Assembly (NCBI GenBank): GCA_030549905.1
Contig: JAUQQK010000003.1
Coordinates: 1-64,000 of the forward strand
Origin: Aquificota bacterium
GTDB taxonomy: Bacteria; Aquificota; Aquificia; Aquificales; Aquificaceae
Length of the DNA stretch: 64,000 nucleotides
Reading direction: 5' to 3'
In this document: piece after piece, positions 51,465 to 59,553 of the stretch
Layout of the letters: every line of letters begins with the position of its first letter
Position numbering within the stretch: the first letter of the stretch is position 1
The notes under the pieces: model-generated
Told to the model about the DNA's origin: nothing
Seen by the model: the letters and a program-made list of their open reading frames with translations, nothing else
The model's database searches: none
Program-made: the position numbers and the translations under genes

Positions 51465-52310
51465 TTAAAAGTTTTCCTCCGCTGGTGTTATATCGTATAT
51501 CTTAAGCTCCTTCTTTTTAAGCTCTTTGTTTTCGTTTAGATAGCATATAGCTATATCCCTGTTAAAGGTGAGGGCGGAGACTATCACGCTAAAAGGTTTC
51601 TTGCCTGCAGTCATATCTATTAGCAGCTCTCTGTATCCTATACCTTTATCCCTAAGCTTCTTAATAAGCCTATTCATTTCTCTCTGAAGTGCCGTAAGGT
51701 CTTCGTAATCAACGCCCTTCAAACTTTCAAAAAGCTCCTTTGATAGACCAAACAGACCAGCATATTCAAGAAAATTCTCTATGTACTTTTCACTATCTTT
51801 AGAGGGCAGTATATAGACCTTTTCAAGCCTTGCGCCAGCTTCCTGAAGCCTCTTTATAAGGCATACGGGCATAATCCAGTTGAATTTTTCATTTGAGTTT
51901 TCAATATACAGCTCAATCCTTTTGTCTTCTGGTATTTGTTGAACCTTCTGGATTTCTTTTTTCGGGTCGTGTCCATCTAGGGGTGTGCTAAGACCCATAA
52001 TAAGAAATCTGGCACTCCTGACAGTTGAAAGCTCCTTGTCCTCCTCCACATAGTAGGTTATGTCTTCAAGACTTTTTGCGATTTTCTTTATCAGAAGAAC
52101 CAGATAGAAGAGAAAGATTATAGAAAATAAAAAAAGAAACAGAGCCTTTAGCCAATCTGTCAGGTAAGGAAGTGAGTATATTAAGTCCTTGAGAGCATCT
52201 GGAAACCATGCAAAGAAGAGAGAAGCTACTATTAATACAACCATACCCTCCCAGGTTGAAATATCTCCCAGCAGTTGTTTTGCGGTTTTGTGTATCCTTA
52301 CCGCCTTCAT
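51465..52310 (-). CDS. Two-TM membrane protein with C-terminal CARF-like (cyclic-oligonucleotide-sensor-like) domain
   Basis: 281 aa, family not named by me. Two hydrophobic helices (about residues 23-36 and 54-74) with a short loop anchor it. The soluble part from about residue 98 reads as a Rossmann-like fold: strand ARFLIMGLSTP, helix WIMPVCLIKRLQEAG, strand LEKVYILPS, a long helix, and then ELLIDMTAGKKPFSVIVSAL (residues 228-247). The last matches the D-x-T-G-G-T-K-x-M-S loop of CARF domains of CRISPR type III effectors and regulators, with TAGKKPFS in place of TGGTKPMS. No cas gene lies in the window. It is translationally coupled (ATGA) to the Trp/Ser/Asp-repeat protein. Function inferred only by pattern. 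Confidence 0.7.
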   Translation of the reverse strand: MKAVRIHKTAKQLLGDISTWEGMVVLIVASLFFAWFPDALKDLIYSLPYLTDWLKALFLFLFSIIFLFYLVLLIKKIAKSLEDITYYVEEDKELSTVRSARFLIMGLSTPLDGHDPKKEIQKVQQIPEDKRIELYIENSNEKFNWIMPVCLIKRLQEAGARLEKVYILPSKDSEKYIENFLEYAGLFGLSKELFESLKGVDYEDLTALQREMNRLIKKLRDKGIGYRELLIDMTAGKKPFSVIVSALTFNRDIAICYLNENKELKKKELKIYDITPAEENF

Positions 52311-52771
52311 GTGTCCCAGGAGGAAGAAGACCAGTCGTCCCAGTTAGAGGAAGACCAATCGTCCCAACCAGAGGAAGACGAAGTGTCCCAGCTAGAAGAA
52401 GACCAATCATCAAAATTAGAAGAAAAACCTGAACTCCAGTCGCTTGAGCTATCATGATGCATAGCCCAGTATAGGGGGCAGGTGGGGTCCCACAAGGCTC
52501 TTGAAAGGTCGCAGTCGTCGTGTGAAAAGGTGCTTTCATGCGAAGTGGTCTGGTGCCAGTAGTCTTCGTCAAACATAGAAAAACTGTTCTTAGAGTCCCC
52601 GAAGGAGCTATCATCATGATATGTATGGTCTTTCATTTCCGTATGTTGGTCGGAGTCCGGGCTGTCTTGGTCTTGGTTCGTGTTTTTCTTATCATCAAAG
52701 GCTTCATCGTTTGCCCTGTTTATGGCTATCAGAAGGACTACTATGGCAAGTATCAGAAAAAGCAGCTCCAT
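52307..52771 (-). CDS. Small membrane protein with acidic Trp/Ser/Asp repeats
   Basis: 154 aa from the ATG at 52771, chosen because AAAGGAGG lies just upstream; an upstream ATG at 52828 has no such site. One membrane helix at residues 2-17 is followed by a very acidic, Asp/Ser/His-rich linker (residues 21-85), a motif ALWDPTCPLYWAMHH, and a C-terminal run of 8-residue units such as DDWSSSSW repeated about four times to the end (residues 108-154). Low-complexity and probably disordered or sticky. No family recognised. The stop overlaps the start of the CARF-like gene by 4 bp, so the two are made together. Confidence 0.75.
   Translation of the reverse strand: MELLFLILAIVVLLIAINRANDEAFDDKKNTNQDQDSPDSDQHTEMKDHTYHDDSSFGDSKNSFSMFDEDYWHQTTSHESTFSHDDCDLSRALWDPTCPLYWAMHHDSSSDWSSGFSSNFDDWSSSSWDTSSSSGWDDWSSSNWDDWSSSSWDT
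52312..52410 (-). repeat. 24-bp tandem repeat inside the Trp/Ser/Asp-repeat gene
   Basis: Imperfect 24-bp units (seen on the plus strand as variants of TCGTCCCAGTTAGAGGAAGA plus four more bases) repeated about four times. They encode the 8-residue Trp/Ser/Asp unit. Base differences between units are mostly silent, suggesting selection on the protein rather than slippage alone. Confidence 0.75.
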
Positions 52772-52885
52772 GCACCCCTCCTTTCTATTAATTCTAATAT
52801 AACTCCTGTTTTCTGGCTTTTCTGACATAGGAAAATGATGAAGGTTAAATTTCAGGATAAAAGCTTCCCGAGTATTTCCCTGTCT

Positions 52886-52921
52886 GTTTCATGTTGCAAC
52901 TCCCCACGGGTCAGATAAAAA
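52886..52921 (-). repeat. Orphan CRISPR-repeat-like sequence
   Basis: Read on the minus strand this 36-mer begins TTTTTATCTGACCCGTGGGG and ends GTTGCAACATGAAAC. It resembles, from memory, repeats of the family GTTTTTATCT-ACC-ATGAGGAATTGAAAC, and the ATGAAAC end looks like a crRNA 5' handle. Only one full copy exists here, so this is a candidate relic, not an array. Confidence 0.35.
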
Positions 52922-53197
52922 TGCAAGTGCCCTTCTCAGGTGCTTGTCTCTCAAGGCTCAAAAAATTTATGACTGGCGGGTCATTTATGATTTAGCTCAT
53001 ATAGGCTCTCAAAAGCCTGTCAGACAAGCGTTAGAAATGTATATGCTTCAAACCCGCATCAGACCTTGACTGGTAATTTCTGGTAATTTAACGATAAAGT
53101 AAAATCTCAAAAAGTTCAAAAAACTGAGAAAAACAAGCGCCTGCAAGAGTGTTTAAAATCTCAAAAAATTAGCCCCCTTCAAATAAAGATGACATGA

Positions 53198-53219
53198 GTT
53201 TCATTTGCAATAGAAAAAC
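53198..53219 (-). repeat. Shortened second copy of the CRISPR-repeat-like sequence
   Basis: On the minus strand: GTTTTTCTATTGCAAATG followed by AAAC. It shares both ends (GTTTTT and TTGCAA-ATGAAAC) with the 36-mer at 52886-52921 but lacks about 14 central bases. The distance of about 300 bp would fit four lost repeat-spacer units. The similarity may still be chance. Confidence 0.25.
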
Positions 53220-53287
53220 AAACACAATACTCCCTTGCACTTCAGCCTCTTCAAAAACTCACAAACCTATTCGGTTGCCAAGATGAC

Positions 53288-53306
53288 GAGGGTCCATAAG
53301 ACCCTC
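53288..53306. other. Perfect short hairpin upstream of lysC
   Basis: GAGGGTC, loop CATAA, GACCCTC: a 7-bp perfect stem about 100 bp before lysC. No T-run follows on either strand, so it is not a standard intrinsic terminator. It could be part of an RNA leader or a protein site. Confidence 0.4.
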
Positions 53307-53406
53307 ACAAACCGGCTGTTGAATATAATAAACCCTTACCACCTTCCTGTCAAGCAAGTCTTACAAAAAAGAAAAAGCTCATGTATGGTTTGCTAAAATA
53401 TTTTCA

Positions 53407-54645
53407 ATGAAGCTTCTTGTGATGAAATTTGGTGGCACTTCTGTGGGCAGCCTTGAAAGGATAGAGAACGCAGGAAGAAGGGTTCTCAAGAAGCTAAAAG
53501 AGGGCTACAGGGTGGTGGTGGTCTCTTCTGCCATGGCGGGCGAGACAGATAGGCTTATAAACCTTGCAAAACAGATAGAGCCTATACCGCCCGAACGTGA
53601 GCTTGATATGCTCTTGGCTACGGGGGAACAGCAGGCTATAGCCCTTTTTGCCATGACTTTGCAAAAGCTGGGAGTGCCTGCAGTCAGTCTCTGTGGCTGG
53701 CAGGTACCTGTTATTACCGACGGAGTGCATACAAAGGCAAGGGTGCAAAAAATCGGCGTGCAAAGGCTCAAAAATCTCATAAGCGAGGGCTATGTGCCTG
53801 TGGTGGCAGGTTTTCAGGGGGTTTCGGAAAACTGGGAAATAACCACGCTTGGTAGAGGTGGCTCTGACCTTTCTGCGGTAGCCTTAGCCTATGCCCTTGG
53901 TGCGGACTGTGAGATTTATACGGATGTGGAGGGGGTTTTTACCGCAGACCCACGCCTTGTGCCAAATGCAAGAAAAATTCCCGTCATTTCCTACGAGGAG
54001 ATGCTTGAGATGGCTTCCCTTGGGGCAAAGGTGATGCAGGCAAGGAGCATAGAGTTTGCCATGAAATACAATGTTAGAATACATGTAAGAAGTTCCTTCA
54101 GCGAGGCGGAAGGCACATGGATTGTGCCGGAGGAGGAAGTAATGGAAAAGAGCGTGGTAAGAGCTATAACCCTTGACAGAAACGAGTCAAGGATTACGGT
54201 GGTTAGAGTGCCAGACAGACCGGGCATAGCCTATAAGATATTCAAGGCACTGGGAGATGCTCACATTGTGGTGGATATGATAGTGCAGAATGTTTCACAT
54301 CAGGGCTATACGGATATGTCCTTTACGGTAAATAAGGCGGACGCTCCAAAGGCAGAGCAGATAGTTAAAAAGGTGGCTCATGAGATAGGGGCTCAGGAGG
54401 TGGTCCGAGATGACCGCATAGCAAAGGTCTCTGTGGTGGGCATAGGCATGAGAAGCTCTTACGGAACTGCTGCAAAGGTCTTTGAGGTGCTTTACAAAAA
54501 TGGCATAAACATAATGGCAATATCCACCTCTGAGATAAAGATTTCATGCCTTATAGAAGACAAATACGGCGAGCTGGCGGTAAGAGAACTACATTCTGCC
54601 TTTATTGAGGAAGGAGAGGAGATAAAGGTTATAAATGAGCCTTGA
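53407..54645 (+). CDS. lysC: Aspartate kinase
   Basis: First enzyme of the aspartate family pathway (Lys, Thr, Met). 412 aa. N-terminal kinase [38 protein letters not shown] and the C-terminal tandem ACT domains ([19 protein letters not shown] and [19 protein letters not shown]) expected for lysine/threonine control. It follows the long non-coding gap and overlaps hldE1 by 11 bp. Confidence 0.97.
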   Translation: MKLLVMKFGGTSVGSLERIENAGRRVLKKLKEGYRVVVVSSAMAGETDRLINLAKQIEPIPPERELDMLLATGEQQAIALFAMTLQKLGVPAVSLCGWQVPVITDGVHTKARVQKIGVQRLKNLISEGYVPVVAGFQGVSENWEITTLGRGGSDLSAVALAYALGADCEIYTDVEGVFTADPRLVPNARKIPVISYEEMLEMASLGAKVMQARSIEFAMKYNVRIHVRSSFSEAEGTWIVPEEEVMEKSVVRAITLDRNESRITVVRVPDRPGIAYKIFKALGDAHIVVDMIVQNVSHQGYTDMSFTVNKADAPKAEQIVKKVAHEIGAQEVVRDDRIAKVSVVGIGMRSSYGTAAKVFEVLYKNGINIMAISTSEIKISCLIEDKYGELAVRELHSAFIEEGEEIKVINEP

Positions 54646-55585
54646 TAGAGAAACCATAAAGGCTGTCTTTGAAAGCTTCAAGGCTTTAAAAATTCTGGTA
54701 GTTGGGGACATTATACTTGACAGGTATGTGTTTGGAGAGGTAGAAAGGGTTTCTCCGGAAGCTCCTGTGCCTGTGGTGGAGGTGCAGAAAGAAGAATTCC
54801 GGCTTGGCGGGGCTGGCAATGTGGCAAACAACCTTTCAAGCCTTGGTATAAAGACATACCTTCTTGGTCTTGTGGGGCAGGACTACGGAAGGCACATCAT
54901 AAGAGGTCTTTTGAAGGCTTCTGTAGTGGAAGACCTCACGGTAGAAGACCCCAAAAGACCCACCACAGAAAAGACAAGAGTGATAGCACGCTCCCAACAG
55001 CTTCTTAGAATAGACAGAGAAGAAAGGGCTTCTGTGGAGGGCAGAACTCTTCAGGAGCTTCTTGAAAGGCTTGACCTTGAGGTGGATGGTATTCTGGTCT
55101 CTGACTATGCAAAGGGTGTGGTGTGCAGACCCCTTATGGACAGAATAAGGGAAAAGGGAATTTTCTTTTCTGTGGACCCAAGACCTCAAAACAAAAGCCT
55201 CTATGTGGGTGCTTACCTTATGACGCCTAATGAGAAGGAGGCAAGAGCTATGGCTGGGGAGGAGAGCCTTCCTCACCTTGGCTGGAGGTTAAAGAGAGAG
55301 CTAAACCTGAAAACTCTTGTAATAACCTTAGGGGCAAAGGGCATGGCTCTCTTTGACAGGGAATATAAGGTCTTTCCAGCAAGGGCAAGACAGGTTTATG
55401 ATGTGTCTGGTGCAGGTGATACGGTAGTGGCTGTGCTGACCGCCTGTGCTTTGGCGGGTATGGACTGGGATAGTGCCTGTGAGCTTGCAAACCTCTGCGC
55501 GGGCATAGTGGTAGGAAAGCTGGGAACAGCCACCGTGAGCCCTGAGGAGGTCTTTGCCTACTTTGAGGAAGGGTGCGGAGTTTGA
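54635..55585 (+). CDS. hldE1: D-glycero-beta-D-manno-heptose-7-phosphate kinase (RfaE domain I)
   Basis: Phosphorylates heptose-7-P at C1 on the way to ADP-heptose for the LPS core. 316 aa, PfkB-type ribokinase fold: [20 protein letters not shown] at the start, [22 protein letters not shown], and the C-terminal [15 protein letters not shown] with the catalytic Asp. The second, adenylyltransferase, domain of E. coli HldE is absent, so it should be a separate gene elsewhere (HldC/RfaE2). The downstream yraN start lies inside its last 32 bp. Confidence 0.93.
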   Translation: MSLDRETIKAVFESFKALKILVVGDIILDRYVFGEVERVSPEAPVPVVEVQKEEFRLGGAGNVANNLSSLGIKTYLLGLVGQDYGRHIIRGLLKASVVEDLTVEDPKRPTTEKTRVIARSQQLLRIDREERASVEGRTLQELLERLDLEVDGILVSDYAKGVVCRPLMDRIREKGIFFSVDPRPQNKSLYVGAYLMTPNEKEARAMAGEESLPHLGWRLKRELNLKTLVITLGAKGMALFDREYKVFPARARQVYDVSGAGDTVVAVLTACALAGMDWDSACELANLCAGIVVGKLGTATVSPEEVFAYFEEGCGV

Positions 55586-55892
55586 AGAGCGTGCGGTAAA
55601 ATACCTTGAGGCTAAAGGGTACAGAATACTTCACAGGAACTTCCATTGCCGGCTTGGAGAGATAGACATAGTGGCTCAGGAGGGCAGTGTGATGGTTTTT
55701 GTGGAGGTAAAGGGTGGAAGGAGCAGAGCCTTTGGAGACCCTGTAGAAAGGGTGGGCAGAAGAAAGCTTGAAAGGCTTTTAAAGTGCATTGAATATTACC
55801 TCTCTATGCACCCTGCGGAAGAATACCGCATGGATGTGCTGGTGGTAAGAGGTGAGGACATAGAGCATATTAAAGGAGTTGAGCTTTCCTGA
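55554..55892 (+). CDS. YraN/UPF0102 family putative endonuclease
   Basis: A 112-aa protein of the UPF0102 (YraN) family with a PD-(D/E)xK-like nuclease fold: [20 protein letters not shown], then NFHCRLGEIDIVAQ and MVFVEVKGGRSRAFG, where the E-I-D and E-V-K residues form the presumed metal site. There is no ATG; the start is a TTG at 55554 (three bases after GAGGAGG) or at 55563. Biological role unproved, possibly DNA uptake or repair. Its end overlaps the convergent GT9 gene by 23 bp. Confidence 0.88.
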   Translation: MPTLRKGAEFEERAVKYLEAKGYRILHRNFHCRLGEIDIVAQEGSVMVFVEVKGGRSRAFGDPVERVGRRKLERLLKCIEYYLSMHPAEEYRMDVLVVRGEDIEHIKGVELS

Positions 55893-56658
55893 AAACAGCA
55901 AGAAACCTCTCAAAAATCGCCTCTGGCTCAAGGCATGCTCTTTCCTCACACACATGAGGAAAGCATGGGCTACACTCAAGACTCAGGCTTATTTGATACA
56001 CCCTTTCCCCTACGGGTTTCCAGACTACTGGGTCTGTAGGACCATAAAAGACAAAGGTGGGAAGACCACAGTAGCTGGCAAGATGAGAAAGACCGCTGTC
56101 GTTTCCTACAAACAAAAGTGCCTTCTTTAAAGCTCTTGCTATTTCCAAAGGCTCGTGGCTTTCCCAGTAGTTTTTCACATAGGCTTTCAGCCACGAATCT
56201 GCCTCACCCACAAGGTATATAGTCCTGTAGCCCTGTCTTTTTAAAAAGTCCTCTACCATAAAATACAGCTCAAGGGGTGGGTTTTTCTTCTTAGAACCGC
56301 TGGAGGGGTGAAGGACCACACAGCCTTCAAGGGGGCTTCTTGGCAGAGGCTCAAGGGGCAGGCTCTTTGAAAAAGAGCCAGTAAGCTTTGCACTCTGGAG
56401 GTAGTGTTCCACAAGCCAGAGCCTTTTCTCTGGAAAGGGTTTTATGTTCCCCTCAAAGGATATGATAAGCCTTCCCTCAAAGCCTTCTTCTGGCACCTCA
56501 GAGCTTACCATGTCCGCCCAGCCCACCGCTTTTGCTATGGCAAAGTAGTCTGTATTTCCAACAGCCCACACGTTCCTACCTTGTTTTTTCAAAAGCTCAA
56601 GGAGAGGGAAGGTAAGAAGAGTATCACCCAGTCCGCCACGTCTGTAAACAAGCCACAT
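55870..56658 (-). CDS. Glycosyltransferase family 9 (heptosyltransferase-like)
   Basis: Likely adds heptose or a related sugar to the LPS inner core. 262 aa, GT-B fold of family GT9: N-terminal YRRGGLGDTLLTFPLLELL, nucleotide-sugar motif CVVLHPSSGSKKKNPP, FVGNDSGLSHLASYCGLPTF (the D-S-G-x-x-H motif) and FYGPTDPVVWKP. The C-terminus has several Cys (CSPCFPHVC) that may bind a metal. The role fits the neighbouring hldE1. Acceptor unknown. The start is 17 bp from the divergent SPOUT methyltransferase gene. Confidence 0.88.
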   Translation of the reverse strand: MWLVYRRGGLGDTLLTFPLLELLKKQGRNVWAVGNTDYFAIAKAVGWADMVSSEVPEEGFEGRLIISFEGNIKPFPEKRLWLVEHYLQSAKLTGSFSKSLPLEPLPRSPLEGCVVLHPSSGSKKKNPPLELYFMVEDFLKRQGYRTIYLVGEADSWLKAYVKNYWESHEPLEIARALKKALLFVGNDSGLSHLASYCGLPTFVFYGPTDPVVWKPVGERVYQISLSLECSPCFPHVCEERACLEPEAIFERFLAVFRKAQLL

Positions 56659-56675
56659 GGTAAAATAACTATTTC

Positions 56676-57248
56676 ATGATAAACCACAACGTCTTCATAG
56701 CCCTGCTTCATTATCCGGCTATGGACAGGGAAGGCAGGCTTATAATTACCTCCTTTACCACCATGGACCTTCATGACATTGCAAGACCAGCAAGGGCTTA
56801 TGAGATAAACACCTACTACATAGTCCAGCCTGTAGATTGTCAGAGGTTCATAATAAAGAAACAAATAGACTACTGGCTGTCGGAGGAAGGATTAAGGAGC
56901 AACCCTACGAGGAACGAGGTGGTCAGGCTTGTAAAGCTCTGCTACACCTTTGATGAGGTGCTTGAGGACATAAAGGAGCAAAGGGGCAGAAAACCTGTGC
57001 TTGTAGGCACAGATGCAAGGACTTATCCCAACACAGTCAGCTACCGCTGGCTCTCAGAAGAAATTCACAAAAGGGAGCAGGACTTTCTTATCGTCTTTGG
57101 CACGGGCTACGGCATACCGCCCTCTCTCATGGAGACCTTTGACTACATACTTGAACCCATCTATGGTGCGGGCGACTGGAACCATCTTTCGGTCAGAAAC
57201 GCAGTTGCCATAATACTTGACAGGCTTTTAAGCAAAAACAGGTGCTGA
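56676..57248 (+). CDS. SPOUT-class RNA methyltransferase (pfam Methyltrn_RNA_4 type)
   Basis: 190 aa. Matches the small SPOUT family represented by TM1570 of Thermotoga: [20 protein letters not shown] at the start, [39 protein letters not shown], and the trefoil-knot end [15 protein letters not shown] and [20 protein letters not shown]. The knot binds SAM. In Thermotoga the relative sits in the trmD operon, so a tRNA or rRNA target is likely but unproved. mraY follows after one base. Confidence 0.88.
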   Translation: MINHNVFIALLHYPAMDREGRLIITSFTTMDLHDIARPARAYEINTYYIVQPVDCQRFIIKKQIDYWLSEEGLRSNPTRNEVVRLVKLCYTFDEVLEDIKEQRGRKPVLVGTDARTYPNTVSYRWLSEEIHKREQDFLIVFGTGYGIPPSLMETFDYILEPIYGAGDWNHLSVRNAVAIILDRLLSKNRC

Positions 57249-57249
57249 G

Positions 57250-58329
57250 ATGCTATACCACATAGCCCTATACCTGAGAGACTTCTTCTTTCCTTTCAAC
57301 GTTTTCAAATACATCACCTTCAGGTCCTTTATAGCCATACTTTTAGCCTTTGCCATAACCCTCGTGCTTACACCTGTATTCATGAAGAAGATGAAAGCCC
57401 TTCAGAGGCTCTTCAAGGGTTATGTTAGAGAATATACGCCAGAGGGTCATGTGGTAAAAAAATATGTACCCACCATGGGCGGCGTTGTGGTGGTGCTGTC
57501 TGTCCTCTTTACAGCACTGCTACTTATGAGGCTTGACCTTACCTACTTCTGGATAATTTCCTTCTGCATACTTGGCTTTGCCCTCATAGGTTTATGGGAC
57601 GATGCGGTGAAGCTTAAAAACAAAAAAGGCATACCCGCAAAAACAAAGTTTATGGCTCAGCTTGTGGTGGCAAGCCTTACAGCAATAGGCATATACCTTT
57701 TTACACAGGTGGGCACAAGGCTATACTTCCCACTCTTTAAAAACCTTTATATTGACCTTGGGCTTTTATACATCCCCTTTGCAGTGCTTGTGATAGTTGC
57801 CACCTCAAACGCAGTGAACCTTACAGATGGGCTTGATGGTCTTGCCATAGGACCTGTGATGACCACCTCCGCCACCCTTGGGGTCGTTGCCTATGCGGTG
57901 GGGCACAAAACCATAGCTGATTATTTAAACATTCCTTACGTGCCTTATGCGGGGGACCTTGCGGTGCTTTGCTTTGCCATAGTGGGGGCTGGTCTTGGTT
58001 TTTTGTGGTTTAACGCCTTCCCCGCTCAGCTCTTTATGGGGGACGTGGGAGCTCTGGCTCTTGGTGCAGGCTTGGGAGTCATAGCCCTTGTAGCAAAGGC
58101 GGAGCTACTTCTACCTGTGGCAGGCGGTGTTTTTGTGCTTGAAACCCTTTCTGTTATACTTCAGGTGGCATACTTTAAGCTCACAAAAGGAAAAAGGCTC
58201 TTTAAAATGGCACCCTTCCACCACCACCTTGAGCTTTCCGGAGTGCCAGAGCCTAAGATAGTGGTCAGAATGTGGATAGTTTCCTTTCTACTGGGCATTA
58301 TAACCCTTGCCACCCTTAAGCTCCGGTGA
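57250..58329 (+). CDS. mraY: Phospho-N-acetylmuramoyl-pentapeptide transferase
   Basis: Makes lipid I in peptidoglycan synthesis at the inner membrane. 359 aa, about ten membrane helices. Conserved loops: [39 protein letters not shown] (the D-D-x-x-K region), [11 protein letters not shown] with the catalytic Asp, and [14 protein letters not shown] near the end. Ends in a 42-bp tail-to-tail overlap with the DUF192 gene. Confidence 0.97.
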   Translation: MLYHIALYLRDFFFPFNVFKYITFRSFIAILLAFAITLVLTPVFMKKMKALQRLFKGYVREYTPEGHVVKKYVPTMGGVVVVLSVLFTALLLMRLDLTYFWIISFCILGFALIGLWDDAVKLKNKKGIPAKTKFMAQLVVASLTAIGIYLFTQVGTRLYFPLFKNLYIDLGLLYIPFAVLVIVATSNAVNLTDGLDGLAIGPVMTTSATLGVVAYAVGHKTIADYLNIPYVPYAGDLAVLCFAIVGAGLGFLWFNAFPAQLFMGDVGALALGAGLGVIALVAKAELLLPVAGGVFVLETLSVILQVAYFKLTKGKRLFKMAPFHHHLELSGVPEPKIVVRMWIVSFLLGIITLATLKLR

Positions 58330-58695
58330 GAGCAGAAGACCCTTATAGTAGCATCTGCGGCCCTTAAGAAGCTCCACCACCGTATCCACTGGCTCTGGAG
58401 AAGAAACTATTACAATACCAGCCTTTCCTTCCGGTGGAAGATAGCTTCTTCCTACCAGCCTGCCCCCCTCTATCCAGTAAATATAAAGTTCTAAATGGGT
58501 ATTTTTGTTCCAGAAATGCCTTACAGCCCTGTCCTTGTAAAGGAAAACCATACCATCATAACCCACAAGATACCTTATGTGCATAAGACCCCTCGTATGT
58601 TCTTCCGGCGTCCGGGCTATCATGAGCCTGCATTCCCTTCCTCCAGCCTGAGAAAATATGAAAATTGTCAACAGTATATTGAAAATCATTAGCAT
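58288..58695 (-). CDS. DUF192 family protein, exported
   Basis: 135 aa from the Met at 58695 ([18 protein letters not shown], a likely Sec signal peptide). An upstream ATG at 58716 adds seven polar residues. The mature part carries the DUF192 pattern: [37 protein letters not shown], quoted within 20 residues, and a final strand-rich region with a Cys. Function of the family is unknown. It is divergent from the Fur-family regulator, whose upstream region it shares. Confidence 0.85.
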   Translation of the reverse strand: MLMIFNILLTIFIFSQAGGRECRLMIARTPEEHTRGLMHIRYLVGYDGMVFLYKDRAVRHFWNKNTHLELYIYWIEGGRLVGRSYLPPEGKAGIVIVSSPEPVDTVVELLKGRRCYYKGLLLSPELKGGKGYNAQ

Positions 58696-58717
58696 GTGGT
58701 TTATATTATATGGCATG

Positions 58718-59149
58718 ATGCTTGATAAGGAAAAAAGAATTCAGGAGTTTATAGAGGCATGTAAGGGTATGGGACTGAAGATAACGCCCCAGAGGGTAGC
58801 TGTCTACGAAGTGCTATTAAACAGAGAAGACCACCCAACCGTTGAGGATATATACAACGAGATTAAGAAGAAATACCCCTTTGTATCCCTCGCCACCGTA
58901 TACCGCACGGTAGAAACCCTTGAAGAGCTTGGCTTTGTAAAGAAGGTGGCTTACTGGGGTGGCTCCATAAGGTATGACGCAAACACGAGCGACCACCACC
59001 ATCTTATATGCGTGCAGTGCGGAGCCATAAGGGATGTGGAGTTTCGTATAAACTGGGAACCCCCCGAGAGAATGGAAGGATACAGGGTGCTTAACTATTC
59101 CCTTCACATATACGGAGTCTGTCCCACATGCCAAGCAAAGGAGAATTGA
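58718..59149 (+). CDS. Fur/PerR-family metal-dependent repressor
   Basis: 143 aa from the ATG at 58718; a further ATG lies one codon upstream, and the long N-terminal extension of the open frame is not family-like. Winged-helix part with GLKITPQRVAVYEVLLNRED and YPFVSLATVYRTVETLEELG; metal site SDHHHLICVQCGAIRDVE and structural Zn pair CxxC in GVCPTCQ. Ligand (Fe, Zn, or peroxide sensing through Fe) cannot be told. The upstream 40 bp contain AT-rich partly symmetric words (TTATATTATA, AATCATTA), perhaps an autoregulatory site. Confidence 0.92.
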   Translation: MLDKEKRIQEFIEACKGMGLKITPQRVAVYEVLLNREDHPTVEDIYNEIKKKYPFVSLATVYRTVETLEELGFVKKVAYWGGSIRYDANTSDHHHLICVQCGAIRDVEFRINWEPPERMEGYRVLNYSLHIYGVCPTCQAKEN

Positions 59150-59152
59150 TTA

Positions 59153-59446
59153 ATGGTCTTCTCTGAGGAGGAAATAAGACAAAAGCTGTCCAGCCTTTAC
59201 GGATGGTCCTATCAAGAAGGCTACATAGTAAAGGAATATCAAACAAAAAACTGGAAGGAAACGGTCTTCCTCTTTAATGCCATAGCAAGCCTTGCGGAAG
59301 CCCACTGGCATCATCCTGATGTGGAGGCTTCTTTTAAAAGGCTTAAAGTAAAGCTCACCACCCATGAGGCTAAGGGCATAACGGAAAAGGACTTTAGACT
59401 TGCGGAGGACATTGAAAAAATCGCTTCCCTAATCTTAAAAAGGTAG
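59153..59446 (+). CDS. phhB: Pterin-4a-carbinolamine dehydratase
   Basis: 97 aa. Recycles the pterin cofactor after aromatic amino-acid hydroxylation, or acts in molybdopterin/pterin metabolism where no hydroxylase exists. The active-site segment EAHWHHPDVEASF (His51, His53, His54) and the end with LTTHEAKGITEKDFRLAEDI are conserved. It starts 3 bp behind the Fur-family gene. Confidence 0.93.
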   Translation: MVFSEEEIRQKLSSLYGWSYQEGYIVKEYQTKNWKETVFLFNAIASLAEAHWHHPDVEASFKRLKVKLTTHEAKGITEKDFRLAEDIEKIASLILKR

Positions 59447-59452
59447 TATAAT
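59447..59452 (+). promoter_or_regulatory. Putative -10 box for tRNA-Asp
   Basis: TATAAT starting one base after the phhB stop and 12 bp before the tRNA-Asp gene. No clear -35 box is present at 16-18 bp. Confidence 0.5.
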
Positions 59453-59464
59453 ATATACTCTGCA

Positions 59465-59542
59465 GGAGCCGTAGTTCAGCCCGGTCAGAACGCCGGCCTG
59501 TCAAGCCGGAGGGCGCGGGTTCAAGTCCCGTCGGCTCCGCCA
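59465..59542 (+). tRNA. tRNA-Asp (GUC)
   Basis: Acceptor GGAGCCG/CGGCUCC, D stem GUUC/GAAC, anticodon stem CCGGC/GCCGG with loop CUGUCAA (anticodon GUC), T stem GCGGG/CCCGU with loop UUCAAGU, discriminator G at 59539. CCA is encoded at 59540-59542. A truncated Uma2-like gene begins 12 bp later. Confidence 0.96.
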
Positions 59543-59553
59543 CCTTTCAATAT

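Larger units (their letters stand above)
52772..53406. other. Long non-coding stretch with hairpins and CRISPR-repeat-like relics
   Basis: 635 bp without a credible gene, the longest in the window and rich in CAAAA/CTCAAAA words. It holds two degenerate repeats annotated separately, a hairpin AGGCT/AGCCT at 53003-53018, a perfect 7-bp hairpin at 53288-53306, and a short direct repeat AAAATCTCAAAAA at 53101 and 53155. One open frame without a start codon spans 52842-53069. A TAAAAT at 53394 could be the -10 box of lysC. Confidence 0.7.

Noticed and set aside
52208-52457. Plus-strand open frame with Glu/Asp/Gln/Ser repeats opposite the Trp/Ser/Asp-repeat gene
   Set aside because: It is the antisense reading of the 24-bp repeats. 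The minus-strand gene has a membrane helix, a good ribosome-binding site and coupling to its neighbour.
52842-53069. Open frame of about 75 codons in the long gap, with protein-like stretches such as DWRVIYDLAHIG
   Set aside because: It has no start codon with a ribosome-binding site and overlaps the CRISPR-repeat-like 36-mer. An open run of this length is possible by chance. It may be a gene remnant, but I cannot support it.
52772-53406. A real CRISPR array
   Set aside because: Only one full and one internally deleted repeat-like copy are found, with no regular spacing and no cas genes in the window.
58658-58717. Long N-terminus of the Fur-family protein
   Set aside because: The 20 extra residues are hydrophobic and overlap the signal peptide coding of the divergent DUF192 gene; family members begin near the ATG at 58718.
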